The translations under genes and the position numbers were made by a program. Shown piece by piece: positions 26,476 to 35,946 of a stretch of 64,000 bases of DNA. The notes under the pieces are model-generated. The model ran no database searches and was not told the DNA's origin. It was given only the letters and a program-made list of their open reading frames with translations. The stretch is from Natronorubrum aibiense (GTDB lineage: Archaea > Halobacteriota > Halobacteria > Halobacteriales > Natrialbaceae). The DNA lies in contig NZ_CP045488.1 in assembly GCF_009392895.1 (NCBI RefSeq), positions 2,232,001 through 2,296,000 on the forward strand. The letters are read 5' to 3'. How positions within the stretch are numbered: position 1 is the stretch's first letter; each line of letters starts with the position of its first letter.

Positions 26476-27507
26476 ATGACTGCAACACGAACACCGGTCA
26501 AACAGCTCCGCTCGGCGGTCGGCGACCCGTCGCGTGTCGCTCGCTACCTGCGACTCGAGGGCCGAAAGCTTGGCCGGTTGCTGCGTGCGGGCCGACTCGG
26601 TGCCGCCGCCGGGTCGGCCACGGAACTGCTCACTGGACGAAATCCCTACTACGAACACCGGCTCGAGGCGGGACGCTATCAGGTGGTCGACGTCGGCGGA
26701 CACGAACTGGTCGTCGATACGGCGGACGCCGGCATCTCGCGGACGCTACTCGCCTACGGCGTTCACGAGTACCGCTCGACGGCGGTTTTCGAACGAGAAC
26801 TCGAACGCCTCGCCGAGGTCGTCGACGGCCCCGTTCACGTCCTCGAGATCGGCGCGAATATCGGCTACTTCTGTACGCTCGAGGCAAGTGTTCTCGGCGA
26901 GCGGGCTCGAATCCACGCGATCGAGCCCGTTCCGTCGAACGTCGACTTGCTCGCACACAACCTCGAGCGCAATGGGTACGCCGCGCTCGCAACTGTCGAG
27001 CAATTCGCCTTGGGGAACACCGTCGGGACCGTCGAGATGGAATTGAGCACGCACTCGAACCAGCACTGTGTTCGCGACACATCGTCGGCACGCACGACCC
27101 GCCGAGACGACCACGAAACAGTCTCCGTCGAGCAAACGACCGGCAACCGATACCTCGCCGAGCGTGCGATCGATCCCGAATCGGTCGCCGTCGTCCGGTT
27201 CGACGTCGAGGGCTACGAACGCGACGTCCTCGCGGAGTTGACCGACGTCCTCGAGGCATCCGGGCCGACGCTCGTCTACGTCGAAGTTCATCCACTCGAG
27301 TTGTCCGTCGACGCGAAAACGGAACTTGTCGATCGGTTCGAAACGCACGGGTTCGAGGTCGTCTCGGCGGTTCGAACCGACGCCGCGGCCGGTGTCCCCG
27401 ATGGTCGGCGTTGGCACGGCCTCGAGTGCGACGTCGACGGGTTCGACGATCTCCGACGGGCGATGACCGAGAGTGATCACTCGATTGAACTCATCGTGCG
27501 AAAGTAA
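26476..27507 (+). CDS. FkbM-family SAM-dependent methyltransferase
   Basis: This 343-residue protein carries the FkbM methyltransferase core. The SAM-binding motif is VLEIGANIGYFCTLEA at about residues 122-137, followed by the later VVRFDVEGYERDVLAEL and VYVEVHP. FkbM enzymes O-methylate sugars or polyketides. Here it stands at the edge of a surface-glycan region, so methylation of a sugar in the glycan is the likely role (inference). It converges with a family-2 glycosyltransferase 12 bases downstream. Confidence 0.88.
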   Translation: MTATRTPVKQLRSAVGDPSRVARYLRLEGRKLGRLLRAGRLGAAAGSATELLTGRNPYYEHRLEAGRYQVVDVGGHELVVDTADAGISRTLLAYGVHEYRSTAVFERELERLAEVVDGPVHVLEIGANIGYFCTLEASVLGERARIHAIEPVPSNVDLLAHNLERNGYAALATVEQFALGNTVGTVEMELSTHSNQHCVRDTSSARTTRRDDHETVSVEQTTGNRYLAERAIDPESVAVVRFDVEGYERDVLAELTDVLEASGPTLVYVEVHPLELSVDAKTELVDRFETHGFEVVSAVRTDAAAGVPDGRRWHGLECDVDGFDDLRRAMTESDHSIELIVRK

Positions 27508-27519
27508 CGCTTCGCGGCG

Positions 27520-28482
27520 TCAGTGTGGTTGGAGTCGTCGTCGAAGCATCTCCTCGAGCCGACCAACGCCGTTCGAGACGCTCTGTGCGTACGATAGCAG
27601 GTAGAATCCGACCTTCTCGCGACGCGACAGCGTCTCCCAGTCGTCGATCGTTCGTAGCTGCTCGAGCCGCGGCGGGAGAAACGGCATCGGATTGAGCGCA
27701 AGTGGGAGCCAACTGTCGTACTGGGTGGGATGTAACGTCCGGAGCTGGTAGAGGCCGCGCCCGATCCGACGTGACTTTTGCACGATCGCGTCGGCCGTCG
27801 ACCGGGCCGGATGGTACATCGTCACCGCCGGGGCGAAGTGGAGTTCCCGACCTGAGTCGCGCACTCGATGGCCGAACTCCCGGTCGCCGCCCGAGACCAG
27901 CCGCGAATCGAACGCACCCACGTCGTCGACGACAGATCGACTGACGATCAGACAGCACGTCGGGGCGAACTCGAGAGTTTGGATGAAGTGTTCGATGGGA
28001 AAGGCGGTCCGCAGATTGAACCGTTCGGCGAGGGAATCGCGGTCATCCGACGGGATCACCTCCACATTACAGCCCATATACTCGGCGTCGGCTCGCTCGA
28101 ACGCCGTGATCGCGTCGGCGAGCCACTCGGCGTCGACCAGCATGTCGGCGTCGACGAACGCGAACACGTCACCGCGAGCGTGTGCGATTCCCGTATTCCG
28201 TGCCGCGTAGGAACTCTGTACGTCGCTTTCGACCAGAAACGTGACGTGGTCGTGTTCGTCCGCGTACGCCCGCGCGATAGCCGGCGTTTCGTCGGTCGAG
28301 TCGTTGTCGACGACCAGAATCTCGTGTGCGTCGTCCGGATACGTCTGCGCCGTCAGCGAGTCGAGCGTGTCTCGAATCCCCGATGGATCGTTGTAGACGG
28401 GAACGATCACCGAAACCGTCGGCCACTCGTCCCCGTGCGGTGTCTCTCCCCGTTTGCTATCGTGTGTGCTGTCTGCGGTCAT
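27520..28482 (-). CDS. Family 2 glycosyltransferase
   Basis: This 320-residue GT-A protein begins with VSVIVPVYNDPSGIRDTLDS, has VVDNDSTDETP for nucleotide-sugar binding, and FVDADM as the DxD-type metal site near residue 112. No membrane helix is obvious at the N-terminus, and the C-terminal 100 residues are basic/amphipathic. It probably transfers a sugar onto a lipid-linked oligosaccharide at the inner membrane face; donor and acceptor are unknown. The ATG at 28482 has no clear TATA box. Confidence 0.88.
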   Translation of the reverse strand: MTADSTHDSKRGETPHGDEWPTVSVIVPVYNDPSGIRDTLDSLTAQTYPDDAHEILVVDNDSTDETPAIARAYADEHDHVTFLVESDVQSSYAARNTGIAHARGDVFAFVDADMLVDAEWLADAITAFERADAEYMGCNVEVIPSDDRDSLAERFNLRTAFPIEHFIQTLEFAPTCCLIVSRSVVDDVGAFDSRLVSGGDREFGHRVRDSGRELHFAPAVTMYHPARSTADAIVQKSRRIGRGLYQLRTLHPTQYDSWLPLALNPMPFLPPRLEQLRTIDDWETLSRREKVGFYLLSYAQSVSNGVGRLEEMLRRRLQPH

Positions 28483-28737
28483 AGTTTGCTGTCATCGGAC
28501 GTCTGCAATCGATACTCGACGACTCGAGCTATCACATCAAAAGTAGCGACACCTTTCGTCGCGCGACCATCACGGATGCCTGATAGTAACCGGTCCAAAA
28601 CCGTTTCTAATCCGTCATCGTACCGTGAGAATCAGGCGCACAAATAAGTGGTGGCTGCTGATTGATCCGGACATGTCTCTAGTCGAACGTACTCATGCCG
28701 TGCTCTACGCAGTGCGACCGACGGGTGAGTCACGGGG

Positions 28738-29727
28738 ATGACGCTCGTCAGCGTCGTCATCCCGACCTACGATCGACCCGCGTTCATCGAGGGCGCAGTC
28801 GAAACGGCACTCTCTCAGACCCACGACGACCTCGAGGTCGTAATCGTCTGTGATCCACCCGTCGAGGAGACGCGGGCCGTCCTCGAGCAGTACGCCGACG
28901 ACGACCGCGTGCGACCGTTCTACAACGACGAGCGACTCGGAATCGCGGCCAGCCGGAACCGAGCGATCGAACACGCACGCGGCGAGTATATTTGCATTCT
29001 CGACGACGACGATCGCTGGGCTCCAGAAAAGGTCGACGCACAACTCTCCGTCATGGCAGACAACCCAAACTGTGGTATCGTCTACACCGGCGGTCTCATC
29101 AGACAGGACGGACGAACCGTCGGCTCGTACACGCCGTCGATGCACGGCGATATCTACCCCGACATTCTCGCCGCGTTCGACCTCAAACCGTACTCGAGTC
29201 ACATGATCCGTGCCGAATGTTTCGAGACGGTCGGAGCGTACGACACCGACTTCGAGTGTGGCGAAGACTGGGACCACACGATTCGCATCGCTCGCGAGTA
29301 CGACGTCGAGTTCGTCGACGAACCGCTGGTCGTTCGGCAGTTTCACGACGCCAACGTCTCGAATCAACCGGCCGATGACCGGGCCGAGCAGTTCCGACCT
29401 GACCTCGACGACGCCGGTGATACCTCGGGCAAGATCTGGTCCAAATACTGTGACGAGATCGAACGGTACCCGACGATCGAGCGACGACTGCGGTACAGCC
29501 GTCACGTCACGTACGGCTGGGCGGAGGTTAACCGAAACAACCGCTGGCAAGCATTTCGATACGGCGTGGAAGCCACCAAGTATGGCCCGACGCTCACCAG
29601 CGTTGCGATCTGTTTCTTTGCCGTGCTCGGTCCGTTCGCGCTCGATCTCGCCCGGTCCGGCCGCGATTTCGTTGCGAATTCACAGCTCGAGCGATCGCTC
29701 GAGACGCAGCCGGAACCGCAACCCTGA
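28738..29727 (+). CDS. Family 2 glycosyltransferase
   Basis: This 329-residue GT-A enzyme starts MTLVSVVIPTYDRPAFIEGA and has the acidic metal site ILDDDDRW and ECGEDWDHTIRIA near residue 180. A late hydrophobic stretch (SVAICFFAVLGPFALDLA) may associate with the membrane. It is transcribed toward the carbamoyltransferase gene, ending 14 bases before it. Its sugar donor is unknown. Confidence 0.88.
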   Translation: MTLVSVVIPTYDRPAFIEGAVETALSQTHDDLEVVIVCDPPVEETRAVLEQYADDDRVRPFYNDERLGIAASRNRAIEHARGEYICILDDDDRWAPEKVDAQLSVMADNPNCGIVYTGGLIRQDGRTVGSYTPSMHGDIYPDILAAFDLKPYSSHMIRAECFETVGAYDTDFECGEDWDHTIRIAREYDVEFVDEPLVVRQFHDANVSNQPADDRAEQFRPDLDDAGDTSGKIWSKYCDEIERYPTIERRLRYSRHVTYGWAEVNRNNRWQAFRYGVEATKYGPTLTSVAICFFAVLGPFALDLARSGRDFVANSQLERSLETQPEPQP

Positions 29728-29741
29728 TTCCCGGCTGCCGA

Positions 29742-31577
29742 TCACTGCACCAGGTGCTCGTCAGGTCGTGATCCCATCGTCCCGTCGCCGCTCGAGGCCG
29801 TGTCCGTGACGGCCGAATCCGTAGCCGGTTGGTCGACCCGGTCAGCGCTGTCGATCCACTGAGTCGGTTTCTCGAGGACGTAGTCACCGAGCACGAGCAG
29901 ATCGAGACCCATACCGTAGAAGTCCTTGACCGCTTCCGTCGGCGTGTTGACGATCGGCTCACCGTGGTCGTTGAACGACGTGTTCAACAACACCGGGACG
30001 CCGGTGATGTTCTCGAACGCTGAGAGCAAGCGGTAGTACCGCGGATGTTGGTCCTCACGGACGGTCTGGGGGCGCGTCGAGCCGTCCGCCGGATGGACGA
30101 CCGCCTCGAGGTCGTCTTGTTTCTCCGGACGGACGTCGAACGCGTCGATCATGAACGGGGCGGGCTGGCCGTCGACGAGGTACTCCTCGGCGGCCTCCTC
30201 GAGCATCGACGGAGCGAACGGTCGCCACTCCTCGCGGTGTTTGACAAACCGGTTGACCCTATCGCGCGAGGCGGCGGTTCGCGGATCGGCGAGGATGCTT
30301 CGGGCCCCGAGCGCGCGCGGACCGAGTTCCATCCGTCCCTGAAACCAGCCGACGAGCGCGCCGTTTGCGATGCGCTCGGCGACGTACTGCTCTAAGTCGT
30401 CGGGCTCGGCGTACGCGATCTTGTTCGTCTGCAGCCGCGATTCGATCTGCTCGCGGTCGTACTCGGGCCCGAAGTAGACCGTCGACAACGGTTCGACCGA
30501 CGCGGGGTCCTGTCCGATCCAGCCCGCACCGAGTGCGAGGCCGGCGTCGTGGGCGACGGGCTGGACGAACGTGTCCTCGACGACGGTCTCCTCGCGAACC
30601 CGCTTGTTGAGTTTACAGTTGAGCGCGACGCCGCCCGCGAGCGCGACGTTCCCGCTTTCGATGACCCCCGAATACGCCTGCACGATATCGAGGACGATCT
30701 CCTCGGTGAGTTTCTGTGCCGTATACGCCAAATCCTTCTCCCACTGATCGAAGTCCTCCGGTGACTCCTTTCGCGGGCGATCGAAGGCCTCCTCGAGCAG
30801 CTCGACGCCGTGTCCGGTGCCCCAGCGTTTCGTCACGTCAGTCACGTCGTAGTCCGGGCCGACGTCGATGAGGTCGCGCAGCGTCCGCTCTATTTCGGGG
30901 TTCTCCTCGCCGTAGGGAGCGAGCCCCATCACTTTTCCTTCGCCGTTGAACATCCGATAGCCCAGATACTCCGTGATAACCGCAAAGAAGAGGCCGAGAC
31001 TGTTCGGATGGTCGTACGTATGCACGCGCGTCAGCCCAGTTTCGTCGCCGCGCCAGACGACCGTCGAGTCGTACTCGCCTTTCGCGTCGATCGTGACGAC
31101 GAGCGCCTCGTCGAACCCCGAAGGATGGAACGCGCTGGCGGCGTGACAGCGGTGGTGGGAGCGCAACTCGATCGGCGGCACCGGCGTGTCGATCTCGGCG
31201 AGCCGGCGCTCGATCTGTTTCGTCGGGGCCAGTCGACTCTGGGCTTCGGTGACGATCGTGTTCTCGAGCGCGGAGAGCTTTCGCGTCAAGCTGGGGGCGC
31301 GGAGGGCGTCAGTGAGATAGTGTGAGCGAATCCGAGATCGGAGGCGGGGATCGTACGGCAGCAGGATCGTCTCGATATCGTCGAACTCGAGGTCGCGGTA
31401 CTCGAGGCAAGCCTCGATGGCGTTCGTTGGGAACGTGTCCGTGGCGTGTTTCTCGCGCGTCAACCGTTCCTCTTCGATGCCAAAGACTGGCGTTCCACCG
31501 TCGAACAGGACGGCACTGGGGTCGTGCTGTCCGTACAGACCGATCGCCGGTTTGAACGCGAGTCGATAGTCACTCAT
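29742..31577 (-). CDS. NodU/CmcH-type carbamoyltransferase
   Basis: This 611-residue cytoplasmic enzyme has the two-domain carbamoyltransferase layout. The N-terminal Kae1-like domain shows GLYGQHDPSAVLFDGG, the histidine-rich ELRSHHRCHAASAF and VALAGGVALNCKLN. The C-terminal YrdC-like domain (about 390-600) has GRMELGPRALGARSILADPR and VLLNTSFNDHGEPIV. Relatives transfer carbamoyl from carbamoyl phosphate to hydroxyl groups of sugars or antibiotics. In this setting carbamoylation of a surface sugar is likely. The 19-base promoter motif ends 30 bases before the ATG (see 31608-31626), giving a predicted leader of about 7 bases. Confidence 0.92.
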   Translation of the reverse strand: MSDYRLAFKPAIGLYGQHDPSAVLFDGGTPVFGIEEERLTREKHATDTFPTNAIEACLEYRDLEFDDIETILLPYDPRLRSRIRSHYLTDALRAPSLTRKLSALENTIVTEAQSRLAPTKQIERRLAEIDTPVPPIELRSHHRCHAASAFHPSGFDEALVVTIDAKGEYDSTVVWRGDETGLTRVHTYDHPNSLGLFFAVITEYLGYRMFNGEGKVMGLAPYGEENPEIERTLRDLIDVGPDYDVTDVTKRWGTGHGVELLEEAFDRPRKESPEDFDQWEKDLAYTAQKLTEEIVLDIVQAYSGVIESGNVALAGGVALNCKLNKRVREETVVEDTFVQPVAHDAGLALGAGWIGQDPASVEPLSTVYFGPEYDREQIESRLQTNKIAYAEPDDLEQYVAERIANGALVGWFQGRMELGPRALGARSILADPRTAASRDRVNRFVKHREEWRPFAPSMLEEAAEEYLVDGQPAPFMIDAFDVRPEKQDDLEAVVHPADGSTRPQTVREDQHPRYYRLLSAFENITGVPVLLNTSFNDHGEPIVNTPTEAVKDFYGMGLDLLVLGDYVLEKPTQWIDSADRVDQPATDSAVTDTASSGDGTMGSRPDEHLVQ

Positions 31578-31607
31578 CTTCCCTTCATCTCGCCTCTCGC
31601 CGACTGA

Positions 31608-31626
31608 TACTATACTCCCGTTAAAC
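31608..31626 (-). promoter_or_regulatory. 19-base promoter motif, site upstream of carbamoyltransferase
   Basis: The minus strand reads GTTTAACGGGAGTATAGTA. The TATAGTA half is centred 34 bases before the ATG at 31577, fitting a TATA box for a transcript with a leader of about 7 bases. Confidence 0.75.
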
Positions 31627-31836
31627 GGCGCACTCGAATGCCCGGAAACTCACAGCGGTAGCTCGATTGTGGGCCGAACTGGTCGCTTCGATCCGACCAA
31701 CGGCGATCGGTCGAGACACGAACGTGACGAGCGACTGATGGAGTGTGGACGTGCTGTCGACAGTAACACGGACGTACGCGGTCGATATCGGTTCGTGCTG
31801 GCAGTCGATCACGGACTGTTCACGTCACAAAAACGG

Positions 31837-31855
31837 TTTTAACAGCCGTATAGTG
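31837..31855 (+). promoter_or_regulatory. 19-base promoter motif, upstream of acidic repeat-domain protein
   Basis: The plus strand reads TTTTAACAGCCGTATAGTG. It lies 118 bases before the ATG at 31973, so it would give a leader of about 94 bases. A second TATA-like box nearer the gene makes its target less certain. Confidence 0.55.
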
Positions 31856-31972
31856 AACCACGCCAATGAGAAACTGTCTGGCAATGCAACGAATAGTGTG
31901 TGACAACCGCCCGTCGTGGAGTACATAGCCCAGACAACCACCAGCGTTTAGTTTCAGTTTCAGATACCGATT

Positions 31973-33022
31973 ATGCGTCGTAACGCCCGACAACAGCGTT
32001 CGGAGACACGATCAATTCAGACAAGTATTCAGATAGTGCTCACTCTCAGCGGAGTAGTACTGTTAGCCGCAGGGTTGCTACTCGCCGCGAGTGGCGGGTC
32101 CGTCGGCGGCATGTTCAGTTCAGTCACGGACAGCTGGGACGGGACACAGTCGACTGACGACGAGAGCGACGCCGTCGACTCGAATCCCGACCAGTCCACT
32201 GCCGACGACGGTGACGGAGGTACCGAGACGTCCGACGGCACCGGTGGCGATGAGAGTGATGAAACCGGAAGCGATAGCGGTGATGGCGGTGAAACGGACG
32301 AAAGCGATAGCACTGCCAGCGACGGGAGCGATGGCGACGACAGTGGCGCGGACAGTAACGACGGCGATGATAGTGACGGGAACGATGGCGATGACAGTGA
32401 TGCGGACGGAGGTGACGACGGGAGCAACGACAGCGAGACGGACGGGAACGACGGCAGCGACGAGACGAACGACGGCAGCGACGGGACGAACGACGATGAC
32501 GAGACGCACACACTGACCGCGGTCGTCGAAGACGGCGACGGCGACCCGGTCGACGACGCCACTGTCGAAGTGGACGCCTCCGGATTCACCGAGGACTCGA
32601 CGGTCGACGACGACGGCGAAGCCGAGTTCGACCTCGAGGACGGCGACTACACCGTGACCGCGTCCGCGGACGGCTACGAGACGGCCGAGACGAACGTCGA
32701 GATCGACGGCGCTGACGACACGGTCACGCTGACCATCGAACAAGACGATACCGACGACGGGATGCACACGCTGACCGCCGTCGTCGAAGACGAGGACGGC
32801 GACTCGATCGAGGACGCCACTGTCGAAGTCGAAGAGCCCGGATTCTTCTCCTCGAGGACGGTCGACGAGGGAGCCACCGACGACGACGGCGAAGCCGAGT
32901 TCGACCTCGAGAACGGCGACTACACCGTGATCGCGTCCGCAGACGGCTACGAGACGGCCGAGACGGACGTCGAGATCGACGGCGATGGCGAGACGGTCTC
33001 CCTAACCCTCGTGGAGAACTGA
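31973..33022 (+). CDS. Secreted acidic protein with two carboxypeptidase-regulatory-like domains
   Basis: This 349-residue protein has an N-terminal membrane segment (VLTLSGVVLLAAGLLLAAS), a linker of about 130 residues made almost entirely of Asp, Gly, Ser, Asn, Glu and Thr, and then two tandem beta-sandwich domains. Each begins with HTLTAVVED and ends near SADGYETAET, as in CarboxypepD_reg-like domains. The two domains are near-identical over about 35 residues, indicating a recent internal duplication. The protein is probably a cell-surface stalk or adhesin-like protein, with the linker a likely site for O-glycosylation (inference). Confidence 0.8.
   Translation: MRRNARQQRSETRSIQTSIQIVLTLSGVVLLAAGLLLAASGGSVGGMFSSVTDSWDGTQSTDDESDAVDSNPDQSTADDGDGGTETSDGTGGDESDETGSDSGDGGETDESDSTASDGSDGDDSGADSNDGDDSDGNDGDDSDADGGDDGSNDSETDGNDGSDETNDGSDGTNDDDETHTLTAVVEDGDGDPVDDATVEVDASGFTEDSTVDDDGEAEFDLEDGDYTVTASADGYETAETNVEIDGADDTVTLTIEQDDTDDGMHTLTAVVEDEDGDSIEDATVEVEEPGFFSSRTVDEGATDDDGEAEFDLENGDYTVIASADGYETAETDVEIDGDGETVSLTLVEN
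32608..32986 (+). repeat. Intragenic tandem duplication of a beta-sandwich domain
   Basis: Two copies of about 105 bases (about 32608-32713 and 32881-32986) are nearly identical in DNA as well as protein, about 270 bases apart. The second domain carries an insertion containing FFSSRTVDEGA. High nucleotide identity, including silent positions, points to recent duplication or gene conversion. Confidence 0.8.
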
Positions 33023-33123
33023 TCGGCGCTGGCGGTTCCAATTTTCGCGGTGACGGTACTCGGGGCTCGAGTAACGCGTTTTCCCTCGAGTACAGTAGCC
33101 TGTCTCGAATCCGGATCGAGCTC

Positions 33124-33516
33124 CTACGAAACGGCTCGACGGCCCCGCTGTACGACGCTTCGGAGGAAAAGTAGACTGGCAAGGGCGACACCGCTGAGGA
33201 GCGTGAACAACCCGCCCCAGAAGACGCCGCCTGCGGACGACGCGTACAGTGCGTACAGACTCGTCGCTGCGAGCCACAGCGTCATCGCGCCGACGACGCC
33301 GACGAGGATCGAATCGACGCCAATCCCTTCACGGAGTGGCTCGAGAAGCGCGACGAGACCGAGCACTCCAGGGACAACCAGTTCCGGGTTGAGTGGGACC
33401 GAGCCGACGGTCGGCCACGTCGGATACGGCCGTGGGAACTCGAAAACCGTCACGACGGCGAGCAGGATGACGAGCGCAGCGAGGAGGTGTTGAGTAACAC
33501 GGAATCGCGAGGACAT
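33124..33516 (-). CDS. Small four-helix membrane protein
   Basis: This 130-residue protein has about four hydrophobic segments, starting with LLAALVILLAVVTVFEF and ending with GLFTLLSGVALASLLFL before a short basic tail. It has no recognised family or motif. AT-rich TATA-like sequence lies directly before the ATG (33521-33535), closer than usual for a leaderless start. It converges on the acidic surface protein. Confidence 0.7.
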   Translation of the reverse strand: MSSRFRVTQHLLAALVILLAVVTVFEFPRPYPTWPTVGSVPLNPELVVPGVLGLVALLEPLREGIGVDSILVGVVGAMTLWLAATSLYALYASSAGGVFWGGLFTLLSGVALASLLFLRSVVQRGRRAVS

Positions 33517-33755
33517 TCAGCTTATATCTTATATACACGCGCCGTGTCATAACTGTTCGTTCGGTATCAATACCCCGTAGAGTCAGTTCGCCGCCACGGA
33601 GCCAGAATAGAGCGTAATCGGAAGCCGGCAGCGACGGCTCGAGACCTGCGATAGTCGCCCCGAACGCGGCGGCCGGCGTCGTTGGCGACGGACATTGCGA
33701 CGGCTCGAGACCCGTCGGGCGACGGCGCAGTGTGGTTCGTCGGCGGAACCGAGAC

Positions 33756-33905
33756 CTACAGCGAAATGGTTGCGATCTCGTCCGACCCACAGAGCGGGCA
33801 GGTCGTGTCGTCGGCTGTGAGCGTCTTCCCGCAGCGGCGACACTCGTAATGAACAGACGGATGTTGAGCCGTTTCCGTGTATTGTTTGATCCAGTCTACG
33901 ATCAT
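33756..33905 (-). CDS. 49-residue zinc-ribbon protein
   Basis: This is a short gene read directly from the sequence: MIVDWIKQYTETAQHPSVHY, then CRRCGK and CPLCGS, ending ATISL. The two CxxC pairs are 13 residues apart, the classic zinc-ribbon spacing. Proteins of this type are common and unassigned in haloarchaea, and some are annotated as rubrerythrin-like zinc ribbons. The ATG at 33905 has no clear TATA box. It is followed upstream by a 230-base AT-rich gap. Confidence 0.72.
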   Translation of the reverse strand: MIVDWIKQYTETAQHPSVHYECRRCGKTLTADDTTCPLCGSDEIATISL

Positions 33906-34137
33906 ATGGATTCTATGACTGTCGTCGGTCAGTGAATCTCGTTCACTCTCGCGACAAATACTTTGTGTATATTTGTACTATTTTCTGTCCTAGAACTAGA
34001 TATATATCTAAAATAAAGACATTTATGTAGGTGCATCTGGTTATATGAATTCTTTTACTGAGAAACAGCCTCGCTCTTCGCTGACCTGGAGACGCGAATC
34101 GACCGTCTCAATCGACGTTACGAACGGAGCGAATCGA
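33906..34137. other. AT-rich intergenic segment
   Basis: From about 33940 to 34060 the base composition is strongly AT-rich (for example GATATATATCTAAAATAAAG) against GC-rich surroundings. No gene was identified. It lies beyond the 3' end of glmS. Confidence 0.55.
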
Positions 34138-35946
34138 TCACTCGACCGTCACGCTCTTGGCGAGGTTACGCGGCTTGTCGATCGGTCGCTCGAGCAGGTC
34201 CGCCGCGTGGTAAGAGAGCAGTTGCAACTGGACGTTCGCGAGCAGCCCCGCCCAGACGGGGTGGGTCTCGGGAACCGACAGCTTTGCGTCGGCGACGTCA
34301 GCGAGGGGGTTGTCGTCCGGGCCGACGGCGATGATCGGCGCACCACGGGAGTTGGCCTCGATCGCGTTCGTCTTCGTCTTCTCGTCGCCGCTGCCGGTCA
34401 ACACTGCGATCACAGGCGTTTCGTCGGTCACGAGGGCGAGTGGCCCGTGTTTGAGTTCTCCCGAAGCGAACCCTTCAGCGTGCTCGTAGGTAATCTCCTT
34501 GAACTTCAACGCCCCCTCGAGCGCGACGGAGTGCCCGAGTCGACTGCCGATGAAGAAGTACGACTTGCTGTCTAAGGTCTCCTGAGCAAGCGTTTCGGCC
34601 GTTGTCGTTTCGAGGACGGTCTCGACGTGCTCCGGGAGGTCCGCGAGGGACTCGAGCATCGCGTCGCGGTCGTCGGCGGGCATCGCATCGGGAACGTCGG
34701 CGGCGATCCGCTGGGTGAGCAGCGCGAGCGTGACTGCCTGCGAGGAGTAGGTTTTCGTCGCCGCAACGCCGACCTCTGGACCGGCACGGATGTAGAGCGC
34801 GTCGTCGGCCTCACGGGCGACCGTCGACCCGACGACGTTTGTGACGGCGAGCGATCGCGCACCGCGGCCGGTCGCCGTTCGAACTGCATCGAGCGTGTCA
34901 GCCGTCTCACCGCTCTGGGTGACGGCGACGACGAGCGTGTTCTCGTCGACCGGCCCCGACGTCGCGTCGTACTCGCTCGCACGGAGGACTTCGGTCGGGA
35001 TGCCCGCTGCTCGCAACAGTTGGCCGCCGTACATCGCGGCGTGATAGGAGGTTCCACAGGCGACGAACTGAACGGCCTCCACGTCCGCAAACGAGCCAGC
35101 CGGCAGCTCTTCGAAGGTGACGTCACCGTCTTCGATTCGACCCTCGATCGTGTTCGCGAGGGCCGTCGGCTGGGAGTGGATCTCCTTTTTCATGTAGTGA
35201 TCGTACTCGCCTTTCCCTGCATCCTCGGGGTCCCAGTCGACGGTATCGACCGCTCGATCGACCGGCGTGCCCTCAAGGTCGGTGATCCGGTACGAGTCGG
35301 GCTCGAGCACGACGAGGTCGCCGTCCTCGAGGTAGATGACCTCGTCGGTGTGATCGAGAAACGCCGGGACGTCGCTGGCGAGGAACCACTCGTCGTCATC
35401 CAGGCCGAGCACGAGCGGCGATCCTTTTCGGGCGGCGTACACTGCCTCCTCGCCGTCGACGATCGCGGCGATCGCGTAGCTGCCCTCGAGCGTGTCGACG
35501 GCCTGTCGAACCGCCAGTTCGGTGTCACCGGTTTCGTCCCGATACTCGTCGATGAGATGCGGGATGACCTCCGTGTCGGTGTCGCTTTCGAACTCGTGGC
35601 CCTTCGCTTTGAGCTCCGTTCTGAGCTCGTCGTAGTTGTCGATGACGCCGTTATGGACGACGGCGACGTCGCCGACGGTGTCCGTGTGTGGGTGGGCGTT
35701 CTCGTCCGTCGGTGGCCCGTGGGTGCTCCATCGGGTGTGGCCGATACCCATGTTCCCGTGCGGACGACCGCTCAGCGTCGATTTGAGGTCCGATACCTCG
35801 CCCGAACACTTGTGGACCTTGACGCCGGAGCCGTTCTGTACGGCGATGCCAGCCGAGTCGTAGCCGCGGTACTCGAGGTTCTCGAGACCCGACAGTAGCG
35901 TCTCTGCTGCGTCGCCGTGACCGATCCGTGCGATGATGCCACACAT
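34138..35946 (-). CDS. glmS: Glutamine-fructose-6-phosphate aminotransferase
   Basis: This 602-residue enzyme makes glucosamine-6-phosphate from fructose-6-phosphate and glutamine, the first step to UDP-GlcNAc. It begins MCGIIARIGHGDAAETLL, with Cys2 as the Ntn nucleophile of the glutaminase domain, and has GIGHTRWSTHG and HNGVIDNY. Two SIS sugar-isomerase domains follow (about 290-425 and 455-590), with CGTSYHAA and SRLGHSVALEGALKFKE. It is cytoplasmic. With glmM at 61815 it supplies amino sugars for the glycan. An in-frame extension to 36165 lacks family character, and Cys must be residue 2, so the start is 35946. The promoter motif lies about 220 bases upstream. Confidence 0.95.
   Translation of the reverse strand: MCGIIARIGHGDAAETLLSGLENLEYRGYDSAGIAVQNGSGVKVHKCSGEVSDLKSTLSGRPHGNMGIGHTRWSTHGPPTDENAHPHTDTVGDVAVVHNGVIDNYDELRTELKAKGHEFESDTDTEVIPHLIDEYRDETGDTELAVRQAVDTLEGSYAIAAIVDGEEAVYAARKGSPLVLGLDDDEWFLASDVPAFLDHTDEVIYLEDGDLVVLEPDSYRITDLEGTPVDRAVDTVDWDPEDAGKGEYDHYMKKEIHSQPTALANTIEGRIEDGDVTFEELPAGSFADVEAVQFVACGTSYHAAMYGGQLLRAAGIPTEVLRASEYDATSGPVDENTLVVAVTQSGETADTLDAVRTATGRGARSLAVTNVVGSTVAREADDALYIRAGPEVGVAATKTYSSQAVTLALLTQRIAADVPDAMPADDRDAMLESLADLPEHVETVLETTTAETLAQETLDSKSYFFIGSRLGHSVALEGALKFKEITYEHAEGFASGELKHGPLALVTDETPVIAVLTGSGDEKTKTNAIEANSRGAPIIAVGPDDNPLADVADAKLSVPETHPVWAGLLANVQLQLLSYHAADLLERPIDKPRNLAKSVTVE

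Larger units (their letters stand above)
31578..31972. other. Intergenic region with two promoter motifs
   Basis: No gene is convincing in these 395 bases. It contains two copies of the 19-base motif in opposite orientation (31608-31626 and 31837-31855) and a TTTAGT box at 31947-31952, about 24 bases before the downstream ATG at 31973. Confidence 0.6.

Noticed and set aside
31866-31928. 20-codon ATG frame just after the motif at 31837
   Set aside because: It starts only 14 bases after the TATA half and has no protein character.
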